From: Oxyruncus cristatus | Lineage: Eukaryota > Chordata > Aves > Passeriformes > Cotingidae | DNA: 64,000 bases | Direction: 5' to 3' | Assembly (NCBI GenBank): GCA_013399855.1 | Contig: VXAY01012530.1 | Location: 6,129,881 to 6,193,880, forward strand | In this document: positions 33,631 to 47,100 of the stretch, piece by piece | Layout of the letters: every line of letters begins with the position of its first letter | Position numbering within the stretch: position 1 is the stretch's first letter | Program-made: the position numbers and the translations under genes | The notes under the pieces: model-generated | What the model was told of the DNA's origin: nothing | The model's database searches: none | The model's input: only the letters and a program-made list of their open reading frames with translations

Positions 33631-36600
33631 TAAGGGAATACAATCTGCACTAAGAAATATGTGGAAGATAAAGTGCAGCATATCCACTATGCCTGTTTTA
33701 GTACCTTATCTGCACTCAGTATTGGTTTGTTTTATGACCTAGAAGAAACAGTGCATTTTTAAATGTGCTTATAGAGAAGCAAGAAAGAATTATGAGGTGA
33801 AAGAAACAATACGTTTTATTATTCCGGTAATCTAAACATAAGTTTCCTACTGCTACTTCAGTTCCTTCTATCATAATAAAAGAGAAGCAAGTCCTAGGTA
33901 TCACAGTGGGAAAGGAGCACCAATCAAAGGATGAAACCATTTGTTGAAGATAATTTTTGTGGTATCAGTGTTAATTGCTTTGCATATTTTAATTTAAAAA
34001 GATGATTTAGGATTTAATATAGTTAGGGGGAGATTCGTTCAAAGATTTGAAACAAACCTCTAAAAAGAAATATGCAGATATATAAGGAAGGTGAAACCTG
34101 TCATTAGTAACTGTGTCTGCTGACTGTGACAAGGCCAATACACACAGGATCTCATTAAGAAGTTCCAGTGGACCTTACCCATTTAATTAATTCCATCCAG
34201 TTACAAATGAGCAGAGACAGAATGATATTCAGGAGGACAAAAAGTCCTGGCCAGCTCATGGCAAGTGAAGCAAGGCCCTATTGATACAGCTGCAGCAACA
34301 GACAAACCTAGCCAAGGGCAACAGGCAGCTGGAGCCGGGATCCAGCCTCCTCCAGCTGTTCAGGGCTGGTGCAGCACAAATCCTGTTACCTGGCTGCTGC
34401 TACTTCTCAGCAAAAGCTTTAGTTTTAACTGTCCTAATGGAGAGAGGAGAGGGTTAGTAATGTAGAAATGTGCAGCTTGGCAGGTGCCACAACTCAGGTA
34501 TAGATGACTTACGGTGGGTTTTGCAATTCCCTGGTTATTTTTAGTGGAGCAGCCTACTGTCCTGCACTGTCAACAGGAAAACCTGCAGCAGAGGTGCTGC
34601 AGATGCCAGCTGATATATTCTAGACATTTGTATTTCTAAGATCAAGTAGCTTAAAATAAAATTTTCACAAATCAGTATAACTGACCCTATTCCTAAAGGA
34701 GGTCACTCAAGAATAAACTTTGAGGAAGGAACTTCTTCTACTTCACAGCTTAAAATAGACTGTATATTTCTACATTGATTCTTCTCACCAACTGCATGAA
34801 AAACAAGCAACTCCTCACACTAATGTAGGAGTTAGAGATTGCACTAGGTTCAGGTAGCCTCGAGGCAGATTATGTGACCTCCATGAAAACAGAGGAAGAA
34901 ACTACATTTTCAAAGATTTGCTTGAATGTTTTACTCAAGAGTTCACTGAATGTCCAATCACGCTTCAAAAAATGTACAATAACTGTAGATTTAATAAACA
35001 TAGAAATAATATTTATTTCATAGAATAAAATTATTAAAGAAATTCTTCAAAACTAATGGCAAAGTGTAAATTTTTCTAGTATTTAGTTCCATGTAGCAGC
35101 ATACTGGCAATGGCCTTTATTTAATGAGTATCTACAGCTCTCAAAAGGACACAGTTTTAAGCTATTTACTCCCCTTATTGACCTGAGAACTCTTATTAAA
35201 TATTGCATTTGAGTCAATGAAATGTCTCATTTGACTAATGAGTGGCAGTAAGGGAATATTACTTTAGTCCCGGGAGTCTTGAAGGATATCAGTGGAGATA
35301 CTGTGAAATAAAATAATACTTGTCAAGAGTAACTTTCATGGCATCTTTACTTCCCAGAACCAGATAATTTTATATTTATATTTCTTGTATCTCAAACAGC
35401 ATTTTCCGTCTTTTTAGGCATTGTTTCAAGCAGGGTTGTTTTAGGCCCAATTTTGACCCCATGACATAAGTACATCTCCAAGGAAATTGAGACAGACAGT
35501 GATTAAATAAACATGTCAGTTTTCAATAAAAGCATAATTTTTCAAAACCAGTTTATATAGAAGGAACAAACAAATACATGCAACTGCAGGTAAGTGCAGA
35601 CACCATTCAGTGAGTTTTATTTTCTCAGATGAGTACATTAGGAAGTTATTTAAATCTTCTTATTGTCAATTATTGGAAGCATATAATTCACTGTATTCTT
35701 ATACTGCAACCAGATGTTAGTATTCATGACAGAATGGGTGAGATAGAATAATATATTTGTATGTGCTTTGCAGGAAAAAAGTATTTTGAAGAAAGGTTGA
35801 AGAATCCCCCTTGTATTTTGGAATATTTTTTGTGAAGTCAAGAGGTTCATCAGAGGATTTGTAATCTAAAACCATAATTTTTCTAGAAACGCATATAAGT
35901 GAAATTGTTCATATGTGAATTATTAAGCATTTCTTTGTTTAAATTCTTTAAGAACTTTACATTTTTCTCCCTCTGGGAGATGAGCCTGATGAGTAGTATA
36001 GGATTAGGGTGACTAAGGTGTGTCTCTGTCATGCAGGACAGTACCTGGTTATAAAATTGAGCAGGCTGAAAGATTTCGACAGTGCAATGATACTGAATCA
36101 TTGAAGCAACACAGCAATATCCTGTAACACTGCACCTGGAGCCACAGGCCCTGTGTCTCAGAGCTAATACCCCTCTCCTAATTTCTATCCCAGCCTGGCA
36201 CCATATTGCATAATGTGACATAGATAAAAAATGCACTTTCAGCCTCCTCCACACTGTAAAGTTTTTCACTAAACTCATTCCCCAAATCAGAGATCTCTGG
36301 GACTGATTTACTTTATTGATTTGTCAGCTCATAACCTCATAGAGTGCTATTATAATACGAGGCTTTGAAGTGACTCTGGGATCTTTGCAGGTCAGACTTC
36401 TTTTGCTCTTTTCTGACACTTTCCAGGGCAGACATTCAACAGCAAAAGTTGTGATTTAAGTGTGTCTCAGAAGAACTGTGTTCTTCTAAGGATCGTAGAG
36501 CTGCTGTTTAATGATTTTTACTGAAGCAACAGACATTGAAATCAGATTTTTTTTACAAAAGCTGTGAAACAGACGTAGGACTTTATCTGAATGATAGAGG

Positions 36601-38495
36601 AATAACCTTCAGCTTTGAGTGTTTTCATTAGTTTTCCATACCTCTTCCTTTAAAGAGGTAAATTCAGAAATTTAATTAACCTTTTTTTTTTAAGATAATA
36701 AATTAAGATGTAACCTGGTGCCTCCTGATATCTTTTACAAACCATATAGTGCTGATCAGATCTAAAATCCCAAGACAGTATCTAATTTTCCCAATCAACA
36801 GCTCCGCTTGGTAGAAAAAAAAAAAATTCTAAGAAAAAACTTGATCATTTCTAAGAGTTCTATTTGACCTTAGAAAAAACAAAGATGTTTGTTTTTTTCC
36901 TGTCTCATCTCTGTTCACATCTCTAAGACTAAGGTCCCTTAGTCTTCCACTGAGAAAAGTATCTCTTTTTTCAAATAAGTGCTGAACTGAACTGAGAACC
37001 TCCAGCAAGATCAGATGTAGCACTAGTGTTCATGGTGTAGAACTTTGTTACCAGTTTTATACTTTTATTTTTAATTTACTGATCATTTTTAGTGTCTTGA
37101 AGATATTCTAGTTTCTGGTAGCCTTTGTGATCCTTACCAGGCTTGCAGTATCAAGTTGTAGTGTGCTTAAAATTATTTTGATTAATTGATAAGGGGTTTT
37201 AAGTTAAGAGTCTAATTTTCATCCCTATGGATTTTTTTTTGTTTCTGACCTGCAGCTTTGAATCCTCATTAACTTCAGGAGAAAAAAAAGAAGATAAACT
37301 AAACAAAAAACCCAAAACAGTTGTGTTTTTGTATTTATTGTAATTTATTTCTCAAAGATGGAAGGATCTGATTCCAACTATTTTCATGTGAGAGTCAGTG
37401 TAGGTATTTTTTAGTACCTATGCTTATGACTGTATTAATCTCTGTGTGTATTTGTTTGTAGGTTGACCCCATTGCATAAAGTAGAATCGTCTTATAATTG
37501 CACGCCCTTGTTGCCTGCCCATGGTAGAGAGCAATTATTATTTACAGCAGTGACTAATAGTGTCAATGTAGTGGGAGCTTTGAGAGACATCACTTTCTTC
37601 CCACTATCTTGCTTATGATGGAAAGAAACCCTTCCACAACAGGGTAACTTTGTGTTGCTTGCTGGTGAGAGGGTCATTTCAGTACAGAGACTAACTTTCT
37701 GCAGACTTTTGGAAACCCCATAGTCCATTCATAGCAGCTTCTTATCTTGGTATTTGGACTCAAATTCTTCCAATAGTTCTTTATGTTCAGTCACACACCT
37801 CAGATTTCCAGCTTCCCTCGGCACTCCCTTGCCTCATTCTTTTGTAACTTGTTTCTGGAAGGTTTTCCAGGCCATATCTGCAAAACTTAAAGAAAAAAAG
37901 ACAACAGGGAGCTTATGTAAGGAATTTTAATATAGCTAAATTTAAATATAGCTAAAAAACCCCATGTTAACATGATTTCCTGCTTGAATTAATGAAGTCA
38001 TGAGAGATGATACTGTCATACTACTAAAATCAGGAATTACAGACCATTTGCATGGAGTCTGGAATATGTGGGTGTAGCTGTGTGGTCTGCAGGGTATATT
38101 TGATTCCGCCTTCAGCAGGAGCCCTAAAAGAAGATGAACACTAAAAATTGTATTTCTTATCTCCCACATACCCGATTAATTGAGGCTCTTAATCTATCTG
38201 TGATACTGCTTTTTCTGTAACTCCAGGTTTTTAGATGACATGGAAAGTGTTTTGGTTGTTTTTTTTTTTTTTAATAAATATTTATTACAAGTGTGGATCT
38301 TATGGAGTTAACAAATAAGAGCTATTATTTAATCTTTGACTGTAATGCTGGGCTGTAATGTGAACCAAAAATAACTGGGTGTGGTCAAAATATGAGCATT
38401 TTCTTAGCAGAAGAAGATCTTCTTAGAGGTCTTGTTTTTTTAAAGAGAGTGAGCACACCATAAAAACTCACAACCTACAAAACAAACGCTCCTTT

Positions 38496-39330
38496 CACAG
38501 AATCACCAGGTTGGAAAAGACCTCTGAGATCACCGAGTCCAACCCTTGATCCAACACCACCCTGTCAGCTAGACCATGGCACTAAGTGCCACGTCCAGTC
38601 TCTTCTTAAATACCTCCACCACCTCACTGGGCAGACCATTCCGGTGTCTGATCACTCTCTCTGTAAAGGATTTTTTTCTAATGTCATAAACCTCCCCTGA
38701 AGAACTTAAGCCTGTACCCTCTTGTCCTACTGCTGGTTGCCTGGGAGAAGAGACCAACCCCCACCTGGCTACAACCTCCTGTCAGATAGTTGTAGAGAGC
38801 AATGAGGTCTCCCCTGAGCCTTCTCTTCTCCAGGCTAAACAACCCCAGCTCCCTCAGCCTCTCCTCATAGGGCTTGTGTTCAAGTCCTTTCACCAGCCTG
38901 GTTGCTCTTCTCTGGACCTGCTCCAGCACCTCAATGTCCTTCCTGAACTGAGGGGCCCAGAACTGGACACAGCACTCCAGGTGTGGCCTCACCAGTGCCG
39001 AGTACAGGGGCAGAATCATTTCCCTGGTCCTGATGCCACACTGTTCCTGATCCAGGCCAGGATGCCATTGGTCTTCTTGCCCACCTGGGCACACTGCTGG
39101 CTCATGTTCAGCTTCCTGTTGATTAGAAACCTCAGGTCCCTCTCCTCCTGGTCACTCTTCAACCATTCTGTCCCCAGACGGTAGGGCTGCAGGGGATTGT
39201 CTTGGTACTTGTTAAACACCACACCCCTGGATTCAGTCCATCTATCCAGCCTGTCCAGGTCCCTCTGCAGAGCCCTCCTACCCTCCAGCAGATTGACACT
39301 CCCCCCTGCCAACTCGGTGTCATCTATCAA
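38496..39330 (-). mobile_element. CR1 LINE, 5'-truncated, about 0.83 kb, antisense
   Basis: This is the longest mobile element in the window. On the minus strand it encodes, in order from the right, the later part of CR1 ORF2. First comes [10 protein letters not shown], derived from the family's ADDT catalytic region, with [16 protein letters not shown]; then [20 protein letters not shown] and KLNMSQQCA; then [20 protein letters not shown] and [20 protein letters not shown]; then [20 protein letters not shown] and [11 protein letters not shown]; and near the end IRKKSFTERVIRHRNGLPSE and VFKKRLDVAL. The reading is split among frames by small indels, so the copy is inactive. The 3' terminus is at the low-coordinate end (CACAGAATCACCAGG, then AAGACCTCTGAGATCACCGA). 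Being higher in GC, it stands out from the intron. It is less diverged than the copy at 2.8 kb, suggesting a younger insertion. Confidence 0.95.
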
Positions 39331-42300
39331 AACATTATGTGGCTGCTTTCCAGATTTTCATAGCAAAAGAAAACTACAAGACCAATGTTTTTGCTTAACT
39401 TTCAAAATCATACAATTGAAAAAATAAAATTCTTACAATGGAAAACATTCTAGTGAAATTCTTTTTTTTTTTTTTGGATAGTAGCCACTGAATAAAAATA
39501 CAGTGATATATTTTAAACTAGTTTTAATTCTAGCACTTGTAACAGCAAAACATTTAAAAGCATGGTGAGCAAAAAAGTGCAAGTAACCTTATTTTTACTT
39601 CCTTGCAAAATCAACTCTCATCTATAAACCATCAAATGTCACCACACCTTTCTTATAATGATAGGAGAAAGTTTGATGCCATGGGCACCATTTTATTATT
39701 AATAATTTTATTTATTATTTGACATCCAGTTTTACAGATGTCAATTGCTCTTTCATTGAAACATAAGAAAAGACAGATGTTGTAGAAGGGTTATATAAAA
39801 CCATAGTGGAAACTTAGGCTAATGCAATTGTGTAACACCATTCATTTTATAAAGTTAACTTCTGAGTTTATTGAAAACTGTGCTTTATTGTATGAAATTA
39901 CAGTGAAATGCAGCAGGCACCTAATCCATATTTGGCTGAATCAATAAATCAAGGCACAAATGTGAATCATCTTTCAGCTTTTAAATAGTTTGCTTAGGCT
40001 TGTTTTCTGTGCATTTATACCATCTCATTTAGCCGTCTGAAAAAAAAGTACTTCTTTTTACTGTCAGTATGATAAAGTTACTCTGCCATTTATCCAATTA
40101 AAATCTTCAGCCTACATTTTGATGTTATTTGGTCTTCCTCTCAGCACCTCACTGTTGCCTTCCACTCCTTCCAATGAGTAGCATAACTTAGTATATTACT
40201 GCTTTCCAGTTTAATTTAGTTTGATCTGCATGGAAGAGAAACTTCTTTAAATAAGAGCTTCCAATGTGATCCAGAAGAGGTAGTATTTAAATTTTGATAC
40301 ATGAGGCATCTAATTCATTTCATTGATCAGCGAACACAAGAAGACTCTTGTTGTTATGACATGGAAATACTCATTAAATGTGAAGGATTCTGCAGTGCAC
40401 AGCATTATTCTGAGCATTTTGACAGTGTGATTCAGTTCTGAATTTTGTTTAATGGGACTTCTGAGGGAGGATGTTGTCAAAAAGTTTATTAGCAGTCCAA
40501 AATTATTAAAGTGGATTTCTATCTCTTTAACATTTTATACACCAGCTGTATACTTCAAGTGTTACTAAAAGAATGAGAGTTCTGCTTTTTTTCGTTCCAG
40601 TCTAGCTGTTTTACGAGTATGTGGGCTACGGAAAGGAAGTAACAACTAATGAGAATCTTCCCTTGCCTCACAAGCTGCACATTTTTAACCTTAGACTTTG
40701 CCTTATTTAGTAGTATAGTCTGTTAAAGGCAGTATCTCTGGGATTTGATCTCTATGAAAATTGCAGTTCCCTCATTCCAAGTTGTGTGGAGATTTGTTAC
40801 ACAGAGAACCGAGGTGTTTCTTCAGGTTAGGCCCGAGTTCTCTTGACAATAATGATGCAGTAAGATTCTTCTAAAGAGACCAGCTGTCTTGAAAGTACCA
40901 GTGCTAAAGAACTTAACAAGAAAAATTTTACTGTGTGTGGTTGATGAAGCTGAATGGTCTTACAAATAATATCCACAGAAGGTGTGGTCATATGAGGAAG
41001 AAAGATAGAGGAGACGATGTGGTAAGACAAAAGTAGGCCAGTCGTGGCAAATGCTACTATAATAACCTAAAGCATACTTAGTCCATATTTTCTGCAAATG
41101 CCAATCTAATGGCTACAGGTCTTACAGTAACACGTAGAGGATGCCATTGCTACAGAAACTTCTTGGCATCATGTTAAAATATCCCTTTCCATACAAATGT
41201 GATCAGACTGAATTTCTGCTGTGGAAGTGGTGGGGAAGGTACGTTCTTCCACAAATACCTTGGAGTTTTCTTATTTTCAGTTGTTTTGTCATACAGTGGC
41301 CATATTTTTCTTTGATTTGTCTTTTTTAATGTTGCAGCATTTCCTCAGATCACACTAAAAGGTTTATACTCTTCTGATAATTAGCTCTGCTTTTATTTGC
41401 TGTAGGGAATAAACCCATTTAGAAAATGCAAACAAAACTTCTGTGCTCTCCACAACATTTTGGGGAAAAAATGAAGCTGTGGAACTAGAGAACTGAGGTT
41501 ATCACAGCTACTGAAACTATAAACCAGAAGTGGATTATGTAACATTTGCTGCACTGTGAAAAAAAATGGGAGGACCTCTGAGAGATTTTAATTAAAAACA
41601 AACAAACAAAAATTAATGGAAGGAGTAAAAATGCCACTGAATTTCCTGTTCTACCTTAGTTTTATCTGTATTTTTTGACAGGTTGAAGGTTATAAAAAAA
41701 TTGTCTTGTACATGTTTGAATTGTGGCTGATGCTTGTTCCCAGGTTTGTTTTCAGATCAGTTATTTTGCCTTTATCTGGAAAATTATGTCTGTGTTATCA
41801 CAGGAAAGACATATTAGAAAGAGATCTTTGCATTTTGTCCAGCAGGGACAATTCTTTTTTAAGAAATATGTTAAGGTCACAAGACCTGCTGTTAAAATAC
41901 ATTTTTTTCCAGTCCGAGTGGGATTCCTGTTTTTAGTCATAGATGCCCCCAGAGCAGCTACTGCTGCAGTCACTCTAGCCTTTCTTTTTTGATAGTGGGT
42001 TTTTACTCACCATGTCAAAGGGAATCTTGAGTATGATTTATCTCATTGTAAAGCTAGCATCTATAAGAGGAAAGGTGTCTATTATTTTCCATATATCTTC
42101 CTGTAGACCTGTAACTATATATGATATCTTTCAGTAAGTAATATTGGCTACCATCAGGAATACCACTGGATAAATATTTGAATTTTGGATATTTCAGTAA
42201 ATATTTTTGCATTTGTATGTAAATACCTAATATCTGTGCTGGCAATGCAAACAAAACGATCTCATGAGTTTGTTTGCAAACTTTTGCCTTATATATCCTT

Positions 42301-42390
42301 ACCACGCTATAGATATTTATATATTTATAATTTTATATGTCCTTGAACATACTAGGGCTTGATCATTGGATAGAGAAGTAGGGAAATAAA

Positions 42391-42411
42391 TTATTATTAT
42401 TATTATTATTA
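42391..42411. repeat. (TTA)7 microsatellite
   Basis: Seven TTA units run without interruption in intron. Length variation between individuals is likely. Confidence 0.93.
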
Positions 42412-44037
42412 GAGTGCATTTTTCCAGTATGTACTAACCTTAAGGATTTGTGGTCCAAGCTGGCTGGGTCATCTGCCCTGAAGGGATNGTCAGCCATAAG
42501 AACCCTTAGTTTGTACAGAATGTATTTCATAATTGCAGATTAATAAATTAAATCAGATATCTGTTTCCTCAGCACTGTCTGAGAACAAATATCCATCAGA
42601 TCCTATAGAGACAAAACTTGAGTATTTCTCTTAATGTCTCATTGCTCAGGATCAATTCAGTGAAGCTAAAAGTACTTAACTGTGCTTTGACTATATAAAG
42701 AACTTGCTATTTTTTTTCCATCCTTAGTGTTTTGAGTCCCCTGAGGCTGTCCAGTTCATCTAATATCCCAGAGGATCTGTTCTGTATTTCTACAAGCCCA
42801 AAACCCACAATGCAATTGAAAAGAATATTCTAATAGAATACTAATAGGCTGTATAATAGATGTCACAAAGAAAGAAATAGAGTCATATCCCAGTGAACAT
42901 CCCACTGCATCAAAGTAGGGATGACACTTCACTGACATTAATCATTCTTTCATACATCTAAAAAAAGCATATGATGCTCTTTGATGATTAGTAGGGAATA
43001 ATCATGTCGATCCTTGTCCTGCAGGTTTTTCACTTTGAAGAGACAGATTAAATATTTAGTAATACCTTAAAAGTTTTAATGGCAGGGTACAAGAATTAAG
43101 AATTACTATTGACAGTCTTAAGAATTATTAATAATATTTTAATTTTATTGTCCTGCCTAAAGGAATTTTACTTTTTCTTATTAGGTATGTTTCATTTGCA
43201 TCAAATATATGTTCTTCTTTTTCCTTTATTTTACAATTTCTTTTTTATTTTTCCCTCAGCAAAATCACTGTAAAGATGTTTTCCCACTTCTTCCATTCTA
43301 GTTTTATATATAGAATCATGATGGAATCAGAGTTGAATTACTAAATTGAAATATTGATTAAAACAAACAAAATCTCTGAAAGATTCCAGATGCTTTGTTC
43401 AGCTGAATTGGTTTTGCCTTGGGGGTTTTATTTTTCAAGGCATCTGTAATGATAATTCTTTAATTCTTCATGAACAAACCTTCACGTTTTGAAGAGCTCA
43501 GAGGACTTCAACACAGACTGATTCCAAAATTCCCACTTTGTGGAACTGATTTTGTAAACACTGTGACATTACAAATAGAAAAATGCCTCTAACTTCAGCA
43601 AACATCTGTCAACATCTGTCACAGTGTCAGAGGAGAAAAGTTAGTCCCACCAGCACAGCTTCTGCCTGCCCACTGTGTCATTCAAATGATACTTTGATCC
43701 GTGACGTGAAAAGGAAGGAAGTTGCTTCACCATCCTTCTAAAAGACATCCTGAACAAATACGCATTGGCAGTATCTGCTCTGATCTGTGGACCTGAGATG
43801 TGAGTTTTACCCATGTCCCGTTTTCACTGTGGCTGATCATGTGCACAGACTTTCCAAGACACTCAGGGGTCTGTGTCCTGCCATCATCCTTGCAAGTGGG
43901 TGTTCTGAGGTTGAAATGCATCATGGATGTCACTACTGGTTCTAGAGTTATTAGGGTATGCATCTCCTATTTGGACAAGTTCATATTCCTTCTCTCATTC
44001 CATATCCAAACTAATAAAAGAAAAAATTAATGGCTAA

Positions 44038-44126
44038 AAAACTAAACCAAACCAAACCAAAACCCCCCAAAACGAATAAAAACAAAAAACCCCCAAATCC
44101 AAACAAACAAAAAACAACCCCAAAAA
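44038..44126. repeat. A/C-rich low-complexity tract with three C-runs of 4-6
   Basis: CCAAA units are followed by C6 (44063-44068), C5 (44090-44094) and C4 (44118-44121) separated by A-rich spacers. There is one G, at about 44074, across the tract. The minus-strand frame through it, rich in Phe/Gly/Val/Leu, is a composition artefact. Confidence 0.85.
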
Positions 44127-47100
44127 GTGGAAGATGAGTTAAAGAGTTAAAGCTGCATAATAAGAAGGTGAAATTTGATGAGTGATTTTGCCTCTCATCT
44201 TTCAATGTTTTTCCTACAGGAGCAAAAACATGACAGATTTGAAGTTGTCTCATTTCTGCAAATAACTTTTTATGATCTTCACTCATAAATTATTCTACCT
44301 CTTACTCTATATTCTCTGTATTTTTTTAGGTAGTCAGTACAAGGAAAAATTTTACTTTTATCTTATAAACCAAGGAATCTACCATTGCACAGTTTAGCAC
44401 ACTGTCCTTGTTTGACACTATGGAGGGTTGTAACAGTTGTCCAGAGTTTTCCTAGAAATTTTTTAACTGTGATTATTTCTCTTTCAAGCTTTGGTTTCTT
44501 TAAAAAAATTACAGTTGCCTCAACACTGAAATGGGGAAACATCTGAGGAGATGTGTAAAATGTGATTAAAACAAAGGCGTGACACGGTTTGAGACAAAGT
44601 GAAACTAAGTTGATTGAAGCGCTAATGGTCTTATAAAACATCTTCGATGCTTATTGTTACTCAGTCTTGGCAATAGAACTGAAGGAAAAAAATGTAATCC
44701 AAGCAATCAAAATTGTATCCCTTAAGCTACCTAAAACCCAAAATCAAACAAAGGTGGATTATGATAGGAAATGAAGAAGAAATGTTTGCATTTGGATAGA
44801 AAGAAGGGCTGGGAGGGCTAGGAAATGAGAAGAGGATGAAGTAGTACAATGTACCTAATGAATCTTCTTTTACAAAGAGGATTTGCTTTATTTCGCTCTT
44901 CTAATAGTTAAGGATAACATATAGAATGAAGATATATTTTAATAGCCTAAGCACATAAAAGTATATTTGATGGAAATAGTACCATGGGAATGTAGAAACA
45001 TGCAAATGTCCGAAGAGTTTCCTTGGTTATAAATGAACGTTGGCTGTAAGGAACTCTAGGAGATTTGATAGTTCCAAGAGGATAAATCAAAGTTTTAAGA
45101 AAGTGGTATACACAGAACAATTGAAACAAAATCAATAAATTATTCTTGCCTTCCCATTACAGATTTTCAAAGTAAGTGTTTGTAAAGTATAACTTCATCT
45201 TTGCTAATGAGCAATTTAACTGTCATTCCTTGGAATGTGTACCTGCTCAAAACAAAATCATGTCTCCAGGTGAATTACCAGTGACTTTTTAATAAAACAT
45301 TTTTTAAAACTGACTTTTCTCATCTTAGTATTTACAGCAATTAAGAAACAAGAGTCTTACAATTTAGCTCCTAGAAATATTGCAAGTGCTGGCACCTATG
45401 GCAGGGTGAGCTGTTAATGCTTTTTGATGCTCTGAAGGAATTTACTGTGAGATTCCACCAGAATTCCAAAATGGGTGCATTTTAAAAAATGAATTTCATC
45501 AGTAGTATTCTTTTTTTTTATCTAATTTGTTCATTAAAATGCATGTGTTTGTGGGTTTTTTTCGGAAATGCATAATCTTTTATTATAGCCTTGTTAATTT
45601 TGGAAATGAGAATTGGGGAAAAGATATTTCAGAGAGTGAAAATCATTTAATGCCCTACACAAAGGAGGAAATGAAAGAGGGGATGGTTGGGCTTTGTCAT
45701 TAACTCTTATTATGAAAACTTACTGAGACTAATACACACAGACTGTTATAAAAGGCTTGGAGGCCGAAATATCAGTGTTTCATCTTGCTGTTTTCCTTCT
45801 TTCTGTAATACACCGTGCAAATGCAATTATGTGATTTTTTAAAGCTATCCTTAAAACTGAAGCCAAATTTTCATGCATGATGCTAATGTACTTAGGCAGT
45901 ATACATTTTGCCCGAATCGAATAATTTCCTAAATATCATTTGATCAGCTTGGTGTTTCTTTTTCAAGTGTTTTTTTATTGAAGACAGAGGTATACTAAAT
46001 AGTGTTTCTACTTCCTGTCAAAATATAATTTAGAGAGAATCTGATTTTTAAGGTATTCTTTTCATTGCTGAGAATCACAAATCTTCATTGAAGTCACTAG
46101 AAGTTGAGCAAGCTCACATCCCAGAAGTAAAACTCACCCTGTTGCATACTCATCACTAGCTTTCGGGACCATTACTCTGTAGATTGTTGCAGTTCTATTG
46201 TCTGCTTTTTTGATTTTGTTTCTTCATTTTTTGCTACCTCAATTTGTCGAATAATTCAGAATCCCATAGTGTTCATCCCTCAGCATCCCTCCGTTTAGTG
46301 ATGGAAGGTGTAAATTTTGAATTTAAAATACTTCTTCCTATGTTGAAGTTGTTTTTATTTGTCTCAGAGGTATTCTAGATAGACTTAATAATTTTGGAAT
46401 TATATGTTTAATGCAGAGCTTTAACATTCTGATAATTAGCAGCAATTTTCTTAATGTAATGGTAATCTTAAACACAAGTCTCTGTGGGTTACTTAATAAG
46501 AGGGAAAATTTTCAAAACAGTAGCTAAGGGCAGAGCAATAAATAACTACTACTGTGCCCAGATTTTCCTACATTAGCAACAACATATGCAAATGCTTTAT
46601 TTGGTTTGTTTCTCTGTACTTACTAACCTTACGCTTAGCATACAGAGCATGTGTCTTTCTCTAAAATAAAGTAGCTGAGTTATATCAACTAGTGCTGTTA
46701 TAAAGTGCCACTGAACTGTTTGTACTAATCATTATCATGCTGGTGATCGACAGGTGAGCCAGAGGACACACATGTTCATTCATAACTCACATCTTCATGG
46801 CCTTATTGTCCTTCTTGGCTGCTCTTCTTTTTTTCCTGATGTCATTATGAGGAAAAGATAGAAGAGAGAAAAGAATAAACAAAGAAACAAAGAAAATATT
46901 AACTTAAAATCCAAGTCTTGAATGAACAAACCTTGACTTCAGTTCATTCTTTTCCTAGTTGTTTAAGGGTCCATGTAAAAAGAGTTTTACTTCTCTCAAA
47001 AGTCTTTTCAGGTCCTGCAGAAAGAGGAGTCTTTTGATACAGTGAATCTAGAAAGTATGTTATTGGTATTAATAATAAACAGCTAATAGTTTTTTGATGA

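Noticed and set aside
44011..44286. Minus-strand frame of 91 codons with a hydrophobic Phe/Gly/Val/Leu stretch, resembling a small membrane protein.
   Set aside because: The hydrophobic stretch is the translation of the A/C-rich tract; there is no other coding evidence.
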